This document shows, one piece after another, positions 8,121-15,672 of a stretch of DNA of 33,826 nt. A model generated the notes under the pieces. It did no database searches and had not been told where the DNA came from. It saw only the letters and a program-made list of their open reading frames with translations. Position 1 is the stretch's first letter; the number at the start of each line of letters is the position of its first letter. A program made the position numbers and the translations under genes. This DNA is from Alphaproteobacteria bacterium. Lineage in GTDB: Bacteria; Pseudomonadota; Alphaproteobacteria; RF32; CAG-239. The stretch covers positions 1 through 33,826 of the forward strand of contig JAGAZZ010000031.1 of NCBI GenBank assembly GCA_017939155.1, in the 5' to 3' direction.

Positions 8121-8483
8121 TTAGAAGTTACCTTCATCATTATTACCAAAACTATCTACGACAGGTCCGCCTGTTGCACCCTGTCCCATTTTATCACCAG
8201 TTGCATAGTTAACAATTGAACCTGCGGCAGCTAAGATAGCCAAACCTACAGCAAGCCCTGCAAACCATGTCCATTTTACTTTACCGAAAATAGCTTGGAA
8301 CGCGATACCGACAAGACCAAAACCACCAACAATAAAGATAATCATTTTAACGTGGTTAAATACTTTAACAGCTTTACCGGCAGCTTTGTTCATAATACCA
8401 TCCGCGAAAGACGGGTCAGCAAACATTACTGTGAAGACTAATGCTAAAGAGCATAAGAGCAACACTTTCTTTAAATTTCTCAT
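8121..8483 (-). CDS. VirB2/TrbC-like pilin, first in tandem (likely major)
   Basis: Start ATG 8481-8483 with AGGAGA upstream; product 120 residues. The signal peptide ends near DPSFA, and two hydrophobic segments at about residues 44-66 and 71-91 flank a FGKVKWTW loop matching the loops of the two following pilins. The tail is Gly/Asn-rich and ends in NNDEGNF. It has its own promoter and its own terminator, so it can be made in excess over the rest of the locus, as expected for the main pilus subunit. It diverges from the type IVb pilus cluster across a 303-nt intergenic region that contains promoters and a repeated element but no gene. Confidence 0.78.
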   Translation of the reverse strand: MRNLKKVLLLCSLALVFTVMFADPSFADGIMNKAAGKAVKVFNHVKMIIFIVGGFGLVGIAFQAIFGKVKWTWFAGLAVGLAILAAAGSIVNYATGDKMGQGATGGPVVDSFGNNDEGNF

Positions 8484-8514
8484 TTCAGTTCTCCTAAATT
8501 TATTACACATCTTT

Positions 8515-8543
8515 ACTTTAACGTATTTTTTTTAAAATTGCAA
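8515..8543 (-). promoter_or_regulatory. Sigma70-type promoter of the first VirB2-like gene
   Basis: Minus-strand TTGCAA (8538-8543), 17-nt spacer, TAAAGT (8515-8520). Predicted start near 8508, giving a leader of about 25 nt before the ATG at 8483. Confidence 0.5.
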
Positions 8544-8602
8544 GTTTTTCGGAAGGTATCACATCTCAATTATCCAACTGATTTTATTTTATTTTTATTT
8601 CT

Positions 8603-8617
8603 GTAACAAAAGTTTCA
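8603..8617 (-). promoter_or_regulatory. Copy 1 of a shared upstream element
   Basis: The plus strand reads GTAACAAAAGTTTCA, an imperfect dyad (GTAAC-N5-TTTC type). It matches the element at 8027-8041 at 14 of 15 positions and lies about 102 nt before the predicted start of the first pilin transcript. It could also act on the divergent pilus operon. Confidence 0.4.
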
Positions 8618-8703
8618 CACTTGAAAGAAGGGAAAACGAGGCTTTTTTTAAGACAAAAAAGGCGCTTAAACTTATTTTGTTGTTATTAGTTCAATAAATC
8701 TAC

Positions 8704-8741
8704 TTGCTAACACCCTTTAACAATGATTAAAATATGGTTAA
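8704..8741 (+). promoter_or_regulatory. Candidate promoter of the pilus operon overlapping a CtrA-like box
   Basis: TTGCTA (8704-8709), an 18-nt spacer and TAAAAT (8728-8733) form a plausible promoter. Overlapping the -10 is TTAA-N7-TTAA (8727-8741), whose complement begins TTAACCAT, the known CtrA consensus of alphaproteobacteria. In such an AT-rich spacer this could occur by chance. Confidence 0.35.
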
Positions 8742-8786
8742 TTTTTTAATACGCCTTGCGTTTATGTACCGGAGAATGAATTACCT

Positions 8787-10052
8787 ATGTCAGGTATCAA
8801 GAATTTTATTATAGGGTTTAGCCTTTCTTTATTTAGCGTCACGCTTATCGGGCGGCTGCATTCTTCGGTCGACACTGAGATTAAAAAGTTTCCATCACAA
8901 AATATCAAAATTGATTTATTTAAGACAGCCAGTGCTTCCGTCATCCCGCAAGCAACACCTGCTTTGTTTGCCGAGATAAAAAAAGAATCTCTTATTCGTG
9001 ATGATTTTTCAAAGACAACTTCTAACATCTCTCCTGAAGGAACGGAAGACGATGAAATTTTAAGTGTAAATGTTGATGGGATTATTCCAATTGAGTTTTC
9101 TTCTACCAACTTATCCGATGCTGAGATTTTATACCAAAGCGAAGACAACGAAAGTGCTATGCTTCCAACTGAAGAAATTATACAAAAAGAGGATTTCAGC
9201 AACGACAGTCCTTGGGTTATAGCCAAGGGGAGCAAACACATTAAGAATAAAAAGCTTTTAGAGCAGTTTGAAAACGAAGCCAAGCCGTCTTTGTTAAGCG
9301 ATAATTTTGCACAATTAACCAAAGAAAATGAGGACTATTCCTACAAAGTAGCTGAAAAAATTAAGCAGAGTATCATTTTCCCTATTCCTGATGAAATTTT
9401 AAATGACGAAGACCTCACCCCGACGTTTATCAAGAAAACTAGTAAGCCCAAGCCTTCCACACAAAAAAAACAAAAGAAGTCTACTCCCACATCAGACGAA
9501 CTAAAGATTATCCGCAAAGAAGCACCTGTCAGCAAGCCTCAAACTGTTTCAAAAGATAGCAGTATCCTTGACAGTTTTTCATCTTGGTTTTCTGATAAGC
9601 CCGTTAAAGAAAGCACCCCGCCAGCCCCCGTTCAGAAAAAAAGAGTTGCGCCAACCTACAGCCGCACCGCAACACCATCTGCCGCTCAAGACAGCACACC
9701 ATCTTCCAATGAGGATTTAGCTGATTTTTATGAGACTTTGCAAGAAACCAAAGCTCAATACGCTCAAAAAATTATTCCTTCCGAATTAAAAATGTCTTTT
9801 CGTCCGGGGCGCGCCGAAATTTCCGGTTCAACGCTTCAATGGCTCAAGATGTTTTCCGAAGCGACCAGCGAATCCTCTACTTATTTAGAAGTCAGACTGG
9901 ACGCCTCAACTTCTCCGGAATTGCAAAAGAAGCGTCTGAACTTGCTTTATAGCATTTTTGCAAACAACGGTGTCGATTTAACAAAAATCAATACCATTTT
10001 TTCATTAACCGAGCCTAACGCCTTTATTATAAAGGTCATTAAGCAAAAATAA
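8787..10052 (+). CDS. Inner-membrane-anchored protein with OmpA-like C-terminal domain
   Basis: 421 residues, ATG at 8787 with GGAGAA about 10 nt upstream. A single hydrophobic segment at about residues 5-24 would act as an anchor or uncleaved signal. A long, low-complexity region follows; residues about 220-310 are rich in Lys, Pro, Ser and Thr, as in linkers that cross the periplasm. The last 95 residues (from about 327) resemble the OmpA/MotB peptidoglycan-binding fold: an opening SFRPGRAEISG strand, an L-D-A-S segment where OmpA has its binding Asp, KKRLNLL in place of the RA helix, and a following NNGVD. The match is by eye and degenerate. It opens the type IVb pilus cluster, so it may tie the pilus machine to the cell wall. 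Confidence 0.55.
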   Translation: MSGIKNFIIGFSLSLFSVTLIGRLHSSVDTEIKKFPSQNIKIDLFKTASASVIPQATPALFAEIKKESLIRDDFSKTTSNISPEGTEDDEILSVNVDGIIPIEFSSTNLSDAEILYQSEDNESAMLPTEEIIQKEDFSNDSPWVIAKGSKHIKNKKLLEQFENEAKPSLLSDNFAQLTKENEDYSYKVAEKIKQSIIFPIPDEILNDEDLTPTFIKKTSKPKPSTQKKQKKSTPTSDELKIIRKEAPVSKPQTVSKDSSILDSFSSWFSDKPVKESTPPAPVQKKRVAPTYSRTATPSAAQDSTPSSNEDLADFYETLQETKAQYAQKIIPSELKMSFRPGRAEISGSTLQWLKMFSEATSESSTYLEVRLDASTSPELQKKRLNLLYSIFANNGVDLTKINTIFSLTEPNAFIIKVIKQK

Positions 10053-10177
10053 CTCAAAGGAGGTATAATTTTAATTAAGGTGTCCACAAATCGTTTTATA
10101 AATAAAGCGTTAGACTTGATTAATTAAATTTTAGCATTTATTGTGAAGTCAGATTGTATTTAGAGATGAGTCAAATT

Positions 10178-11239
10178 ATGAGAAAAAGTATTTTATTATC
10201 GTTTTGTTTAATGTGTTTAAGTAGCGTTTGCGCTTGTAACAGCACTTCCAACAGCAAGGGAGCAAAAGCTTCTTATGACTACACGGTTATTGAAGATGAA
10301 GCTATCGACATTAACACTACATCAGCTCCGAATGAAGCTTATTTATCCGGGAAATGCGGGGCAAACGGCATTAGTTGCAATGATACAGCCTTAATTAATT
10401 ACACCAAAACCGAAGCTGATTACAGAGCTTACGGCGAAAGAACTAAGCGCGACCATCTTTATACCCAAGCTTCTGCCGGCAATAATTTAACAGCTACTAT
10501 TCGTCCGGGAATAGAAGAAGATGTCGTTACAGAAGCTGTTGTGGTTAGAAAAGTTAAAAAGCCGATTTCAGATGATGGCGTTTTTGCCCAAACAGCCGTA
10601 CAAAGAGTTGAGGAGCCGGCAGTTTTGCCTAAACCGGAAGTCAGACACGCAGAAAATGTTATTAAGCTTGATAAGCCAAGCAATAAGAAAGAACCGAGTT
10701 ATGAAGTTGTCTGCACAGACCCAAGCTGCAAAGAAGTTCAAAAAATCAAGAAGATTACCGGTGATGATGGTTCTGTTTATGAAATTATTTGCGACGAAGA
10801 ATGTGACGATGTTATGAACGATGATAGTTTTTCTTCTGAATTCACGGACGAATCGTTTGATATTGCCGATTATGTTAAAGATGACACTGATGATGGCAGC
10901 CTCAGATTTAAGGAGATTGGCAAGACCATTACCGCAGATATTGATATTAAAGATATTAGAATTGACGATAATGTTATCTTGACTTGGGAGGCCGAAGAGG
11001 GTGATAATTTAAGAGAGCTTTTAACCAAGTGGAGCGCTATATCCGGTTGGAAGCTTTTATGGAATACGAATCGCAATTACATTTTGAATGCAGGAGTTAT
11101 GTTTAAGGGTAAATTTGCTGACGTCAGCTCAGCTCTTATCAGAGCTTTTGCTAGAGCAAGACCTGCTCCTATCGCTACATTTTATAAAGGAAACCGTGTT
11201 ATAGTTGTTGAAACAATGGAGAATGAGAATGCGTACTAA
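10178..11239 (+). CDS. PilL/TcpQ-like lipoprotein
   Basis: The frame is open from a TTG at 10154, but the ATG at 10178 is preferred: GATGAG lies 7 nt upstream and the product then begins MRKSILLSF with a lipoprotein signal and probable lipobox VCAC (Cys20). The protein is 353 residues. The middle is acidic and contains two close Cys pairs (Cys179/184 and Cys205/209). Residues about 265-346 (NVILTWEAEEGDNLRELL, ISGWKLLW, then a FKGKFADVSSALIRAF helix and a final VIVVE strand) match the TcpQ-type C-terminal domain found in Vibrio TcpQ and R64 PilL, where it supports secretin assembly. It directly precedes the secretin gene and overlaps it by 11 nt. Confidence 0.7.
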   Translation: MRKSILLSFCLMCLSSVCACNSTSNSKGAKASYDYTVIEDEAIDINTTSAPNEAYLSGKCGANGISCNDTALINYTKTEADYRAYGERTKRDHLYTQASAGNNLTATIRPGIEEDVVTEAVVVRKVKKPISDDGVFAQTAVQRVEEPAVLPKPEVRHAENVIKLDKPSNKKEPSYEVVCTDPSCKEVQKIKKITGDDGSVYEIICDEECDDVMNDDSFSSEFTDESFDIADYVKDDTDDGSLRFKEIGKTITADIDIKDIRIDDNVILTWEAEEGDNLRELLTKWSAISGWKLLWNTNRNYILNAGVMFKGKFADVSSALIRAFARARPAPIATFYKGNRVIVVETMENENAY

Positions 11240-12830
11240 TAAAAAATATTTCATCGGGTTTGCAAGCCTCTTGCTGTTAGGTGTTGCCTCATGCTCCTTA
11301 CCGACAGATTATGATGCGGCGCAAGAGCGTGACGTTGATGCGGCAATCCGCTATAAAGAAGATGCAAAAGCCCCACAAACTCCTTCGGATACGGATGTTA
11401 TCAGAGTAAAAGATGATATTTGGCTCGGTGATGTCAGCGAAATTGAATACGAAGGAGATAAACCTCTGCCCAGTTATTTGGAAACAGCAGATGGTGTAAC
11501 TTTGGTTAGCAACAGACCGATTACACTTTATGAAATCGGTAATATGATAAGCCAAATTACTTCTATTAAGATGCGTTTTGCACCGCAACTTGAGGGAACG
11601 GCTAAGGCGGCGGCAGACAGAAACGCTCCCAGCGTGACAAAGGTCGGCGCAAAATGGTCTGATTCCTCAAGAATGCTTGTTTCTTATAAAGGTTCGTTAA
11701 GCGGACTTTTAGATGAAGTTTGCTCCTATTTCGGTGTTTGGTGGAAATATGAACACGGAGAAATTTATATTTACAAATATACGACAAAAACATTTACTTT
11801 GTATTCATTGCCGACCAAACCTTCTATGACAGCAAGCGTTTCCAGCTCCTCGGGTGGCGGTAGCATTACCAGTGGCGTTTCCGGTATTGATTTATGGGCA
11901 AATATCGTTTCTGCCGTTAAGTCTATGCTTGGTGCCGGTTCTAATTTGATTACAGACCCGATGAACGGTACATTGACTATCACGGCAACTCCGACCGAAA
12001 TTAAGAAAGTGGCAAAATTTGTACATGAACAAAATATTCGTTTAGCACGCCAAGTTGCCATTAGCGTAAAAGTTTTGCAAGTTGAATTAGATGAAAAACA
12101 CGGATTTGGCTTTGACTTAGATGCTATCTTTAAGGATAGGACGGGTTCCGGCGGAAATATTTCTTTAACAAATGCGTATGGCCCGACAGGACTTGTTGAT
12201 GGAAACAGCGGCTTGTCTATGAAGATTTTGAGCGGTGACGTTTCTGTTGATGCGGCAATTAACGCTTTGGCTTCTCAGTTGTCAACCACACTTGTAACAA
12301 GTGGTACGGTTACAACAATGAATAACAAGCCGGCGCCTATTCAAGTTGTAAAAAAACAAAACTATATTTCTGAATACACCAAGACAAATAACGGCACGGT
12401 CGGCGGCGAAGCCAGCTATGACGTAACGGTTGAAACAGAAGAAATTGAGACCGGTTTTACGCTTGATGTGTTACCGAGAATTATGGACCATGGTCGGTTG
12501 ATGATGTTATTTAGTTTGAGCTTGTCTGATTTGCTCGCTTTGGAAAATGTTCAGCTCGACAGTTCGGATGAAGCAGGCTATATTCAAAATCCGATAACCG
12601 AAGAACGCGGGTTTTCGCAAGAAGTTGCTCTTAAATCCGGTGAAACATTGGTTCTAGCCGGTTATGAGAGGGTAGAAACAAGTGATTCCAAGGAAGGATT
12701 AGGTGCGGTTAATAACAATCTTTTAGGCGGCAACCAAAAAATGGAGAAAAAAAGAAGCATCGTTGTTATTTTGTTAACTCCGGTTGTTTTGGAATCGCCA
12801 TTAATGCCTGAGTCACGCATGAAATTTTAA
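11229..12830 (+). CDS. pilN: Type IVb pilus secretin lipoprotein (PilN-like)
   Basis: Start ATG 11229, six nt after GGAGAA; earlier in-frame starts sit too close to that site. The 533-residue product has a lipoprotein signal with lipobox VASC. An N0-like domain follows, including a GSLSGLLDEV motif and TKTFTLYSLP, which is typical of R64 PilN; a Ser/Gly-rich linker sits near residues 205-220. Then come a secretin N-type domain (GTLTITATPTEIKKV) and the secretin core ending with FSQEVALKSGETLVLAGYE and RSIVVILLTPVVL. Secretins form the outer-membrane ring through which the pilus emerges. The 11-nt overlap with the PilL-like gene couples the two. No missing core motif was seen. Confidence 0.88.
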   Translation: MRTNKKYFIGFASLLLLGVASCSLPTDYDAAQERDVDAAIRYKEDAKAPQTPSDTDVIRVKDDIWLGDVSEIEYEGDKPLPSYLETADGVTLVSNRPITLYEIGNMISQITSIKMRFAPQLEGTAKAAADRNAPSVTKVGAKWSDSSRMLVSYKGSLSGLLDEVCSYFGVWWKYEHGEIYIYKYTTKTFTLYSLPTKPSMTASVSSSSGGGSITSGVSGIDLWANIVSAVKSMLGAGSNLITDPMNGTLTITATPTEIKKVAKFVHEQNIRLARQVAISVKVLQVELDEKHGFGFDLDAIFKDRTGSGGNISLTNAYGPTGLVDGNSGLSMKILSGDVSVDAAINALASQLSTTLVTSGTVTTMNNKPAPIQVVKKQNYISEYTKTNNGTVGGEASYDVTVETEEIETGFTLDVLPRIMDHGRLMMLFSLSLSDLLALENVQLDSSDEAGYIQNPITEERGFSQEVALKSGETLVLAGYERVETSDSKEGLGAVNNNLLGGNQKMEKKRSIVVILLTPVVLESPLMPESRMKF

Positions 12831-12847
12831 TTACTGAGGAGAGAATT

Positions 12848-14116
12848 GTGACGGAAGAAGATAGAGCATACGAAGCTGACTCTCTTAAAGAGAACAGTAA
12901 AGAATGGGCGCCCAGCTTTACAGTTGACGGTGTTACGTACGCTGCAAGTATCTTCTGGGAAAGTCTGCAGAATGTTGATGCTCCTTTTTTAGATGCTAAA
13001 GAAGCGGCTGAAAATGTTTTGGTAGGAGCTGATTTGTTTTGCGTCAAGCACGGCAAGTCACCACAACTTGGCTTGGCGGTTTCTTCACAAGGCTTCAAAA
13101 AAGGAATGAATGTTGCGGCTGTAACGGCAGTTACGGCTATGAGTGATGCAACTTCATTGTTGGCTGTTTTTAAAGTTGATGCAGGATATTGGTATCTTTG
13201 TGTCAGAAATGATGTTATCTTATCAGATGGCGATGTTTTATTTGTTAATGAGCAAGATGCTAAAGAACAGTTTGTTTCAATGCTGTCTGTTCCGGATTGG
13301 TCTAAAAAAATTGCACCGGAAGAGTGGGGAATCGAAGATACCGAACAAAAAGATGTTGCAGAAGTTTTTGCTTCCGGACTTGATGTTAAGTTAGAGAAAA
13401 TTAATGCTTTACGCGGTACGGAATTAGTTATTGTTATTTTACTTTCTTTGCTTATCGGCGGCGTTATCATTAACTTTGTTTCAAAAACGCTTTTTACGAC
13501 ACCGACACAACAAACAAAGGTTGTTACACGACGTGCACAAAAAAAGGTTGTCCAAGAAGTTAAAAAGATTATTCCGGCGCCTTGGGAATCGATGATAGAC
13601 CCGGCTTGGGTGCTTGATACTTGCAGACAAAATATTTTATCTTTGGTTGCTATTTCGACTCCCGGATGGGTAAATACGGGTGTTAGATGTTCTGCCTCCA
13701 ATGCAGTAACCTCTTGGCGCAGAGAGTTTGGCAGATTGTCTTGGATTGAATTATCCCTAGAACAATCCGGATTAAGTTTTACTAATAAATCTATTGATGC
13801 AAGAGGAACCAGTGTTACCGTATCTGTTCCATTTAAAGATGTTCGGACAATAACGTCTATTCCGAAAGTAAACGCTTTAACTCTACGAAATATGATAAAT
13901 GATTTATTTCAAACATTAAATTTGAGCATCAGCATTGCTGACGGGAAAGTTCAAGTTGGTGAAAAAATTTATAACTACTTAAGCTTTAAAGTAGTTTCTA
14001 AATATGACCCTGAAGTTTGGAAAAGTTTGTTAACAAAATTTTCAGGACTTAAGGTTAATAATATAATGTATAACAATGGCACATGGAATTATGAGGGGAC
14101 AATTTATGTTCAATAA
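12848..14116 (+). CDS. pilO: PilO-like pilus assembly protein (type IVb)
   Basis: 422 residues from a GTG at 12848, supported by GAGGAGAG just upstream and a 17-nt gap after the secretin. The N-terminal 185 residues are cytoplasmic-looking, with no signal peptide; one membrane helix follows at about residues 193-214 (a TELVIVILLSLLIGGVII stretch). The C-terminal 200 residues are predicted periplasmic with two Cys near residues 259 and 278. This order of a long cytoplasmic part, one helix and a periplasmic part, placed between secretin and PilP, is that of R64 PilO, which links the inner-membrane platform to the assembly ATPase. Assignment rests on position and topology more than on motifs. 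Confidence 0.65.
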   Translation: MTEEDRAYEADSLKENSKEWAPSFTVDGVTYAASIFWESLQNVDAPFLDAKEAAENVLVGADLFCVKHGKSPQLGLAVSSQGFKKGMNVAAVTAVTAMSDATSLLAVFKVDAGYWYLCVRNDVILSDGDVLFVNEQDAKEQFVSMLSVPDWSKKIAPEEWGIEDTEQKDVAEVFASGLDVKLEKINALRGTELVIVILLSLLIGGVIINFVSKTLFTTPTQQTKVVTRRAQKKVVQEVKKIIPAPWESMIDPAWVLDTCRQNILSLVAISTPGWVNTGVRCSASNAVTSWRREFGRLSWIELSLEQSGLSFTNKSIDARGTSVTVSVPFKDVRTITSIPKVNALTLRNMINDLFQTLNLSISIADGKVQVGEKIYNYLSFKVVSKYDPEVWKSLLTKFSGLKVNNIMYNNGTWNYEGTIYVQ

Positions 14117-15644
14117 CGGAAAAGAAAAGCTTTTAGTTTTGACTATTTTAGCTTTGATAGCTAAAGTCAATATCGGTTTTACCGCAGATGCAGGAATGGC
14201 TATTGTTGATACAGCAGATTTGCCAATTAACGTAGCTAATAAAGTTGCCGATAAAAAAGAAGTGACGAACAAAGATGCTCCGGCTGTTCTTGTTTCTCCG
14301 ACAAAAGCTCAAGCTGGCTCAGCTACGGCTACGGCACCTCAAATGCCAAAAGAAGAAAATAAAGCTTTACCAGGACAACCCCAACCGGTTGCACCTCAGT
14401 CAGCTCAGGCTCAACCGACCGGTGCTCCGGCGACGGCTTCTGCTGAGGGGACTGTTACAGCGCCCACTCCGAGTGTTGTTGACAATGACTTTAGCTTTGA
14501 TTTGAAGATGAAATCAATCAATGCTCCAGCTCCGCAGGGTGGACAACCCAAAGAGGCTGTCAGCAACAATGGTCAAAAGTCTTTGGCTCAGCCGCAAAAG
14601 GCGGTTATTACTGATGCTGATTTGCCTAAAGAGATTGAATATAAAGTCGATACTATGGAAAATTTGGGTAACAGCATTTTGTCACAGATGGATGGAGATT
14701 TGTTTTCCCAAATGTCTGAGATTGAAAAAAGCACGACTCTGTTAACGCTTGAACTGCGTAGAGAAAAACTCCGCAATGAAATTGAAGCGCAAAAAGCTAT
14801 CCGTCAAAGAAGTATTGATGATTTAAAACGCCAAAAAGAGGAAGCAAAATTAAAGGATTTTGAAAAGAAGAAAGAGATTGAAGCAAATGTATTAAAAGAA
14901 AAGCAGATTTTGCTTGATAAAGAAAAAGTTTTTGAGATTTTAAAACAGCGTAAACTTTTGAATGCTTATATGAATCAGATGCTTGTTAATGAGCAAGAAT
15001 GGCTTAAAGAAAAAGAAGCATTATATGCTCAATTGGCTCAAGCAGAAGAAGAGAAAAAAGAACTTGTCGCTTTATTTAAAGCACGCATAGATAAGGTTTT
15101 AGAAGCTTCGCAAAAAAACATTCAAGCGGCAGAAACTGCAAAAGCTAATTTTGAGAGAATTGTTAAAGGGCTTAAAGCCAGAAATGAACAGTTAAGAAAG
15201 CGTGTCGAAGCTGACGCTAAAATCATCAAAAATGCTAAGAACAGTTTATATTTGAAATCTCAGTCTATTGAGGAATTAAAGAATAAAAATGCCTCTTTAG
15301 GTACAGTTGCTTCAACAAATGCGGCGGCTTCAGCTGTCATTGCAGAGGCTCAAGATGTCGAAAAGGTTGAAGAGCAAGAGCCAGAGTTGAAACTTAGTTC
15401 TCAATATGCAATTTTAGGAATTACGGGTAGAGCCGGTGTTATGTCTATTGACGTCATTGATGCTAAAGGTCAGCCTTTATCGTTGAAAGTCGGCTCACCG
15501 CTTCCTACTGGTCATGTTCTTAGCGAGATTGGTTCTGATTATGCTAAATTCAGCCGTGATGGTAGTGATGATTATCTTTATGTAGGTAAGACAATTGACG
15601 GTGTTGTTCCGACACTTGGACTAACTGAGAGCAATAAACAATAA
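14106..15644 (+). CDS. pilP: PilP-like protein with long coiled coil
   Basis: Start ATG 14106 with GAGGGG seven nt upstream; it overlaps the preceding gene by 11 nt. The 512-residue product has a signal peptide (to about residue 30), a Pro/Gln/Ala-rich linker (about 55-140), a long charged coiled coil (about 205-400) and a C-terminal domain of about 85 residues. That last domain (LSSQYAILGITGRAGVMSI, then KVGSPLPTGHVLSEIGSDY) matches the R64 PilP / GspC-HR type that contacts the secretin. R64 PilP is only about 150 residues, so the coiled coil is a large insertion that could span the periplasm. No Cys pairs were noted. Confidence 0.7.
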   Translation: MFNNGKEKLLVLTILALIAKVNIGFTADAGMAIVDTADLPINVANKVADKKEVTNKDAPAVLVSPTKAQAGSATATAPQMPKEENKALPGQPQPVAPQSAQAQPTGAPATASAEGTVTAPTPSVVDNDFSFDLKMKSINAPAPQGGQPKEAVSNNGQKSLAQPQKAVITDADLPKEIEYKVDTMENLGNSILSQMDGDLFSQMSEIEKSTTLLTLELRREKLRNEIEAQKAIRQRSIDDLKRQKEEAKLKDFEKKKEIEANVLKEKQILLDKEKVFEILKQRKLLNAYMNQMLVNEQEWLKEKEALYAQLAQAEEEKKELVALFKARIDKVLEASQKNIQAAETAKANFERIVKGLKARNEQLRKRVEADAKIIKNAKNSLYLKSQSIEELKNKNASLGTVASTNAAASAVIAEAQDVEKVEEQEPELKLSSQYAILGITGRAGVMSIDVIDAKGQPLSLKVGSPLPTGHVLSEIGSDYAKFSRDGSDDYLYVGKTIDGVVPTLGLTESNKQ

Positions 15645-15672
15645 ACAGACGGTATTATTACAGGTATTAGAG

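Noticed and set aside
8484..8786. Possible sigma54 promoter around the TTGCA at 8538-8543.
   Set aside because: No GG lies at the required distance upstream, whereas a sigma70 spacing is exact.
8762..9322. 186-codon open frame on the minus strand opposite the OmpA-like gene.
   Set aside because: Shadow of the plus-strand gene; Ser/Leu/Ile-rich with no ribosome site.
10056..10082. Perfect ribosome-site sequence AAAGGAGGT with a GTG 16 nt later, suggesting a small leader gene of 15 codons.
   Set aside because: The spacing is too long for initiation and the short frame has no recognisable product; the AGGTATAAT may instead be part of a weak promoter.
12766..13701. 311-codon open frame on the minus strand inside the secretin/PilO-like region.
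   Set aside because: It is antisense to clear pilus genes, has a Ser/Thr/Cys-rich composition typical of shadow frames, and shows no domain.
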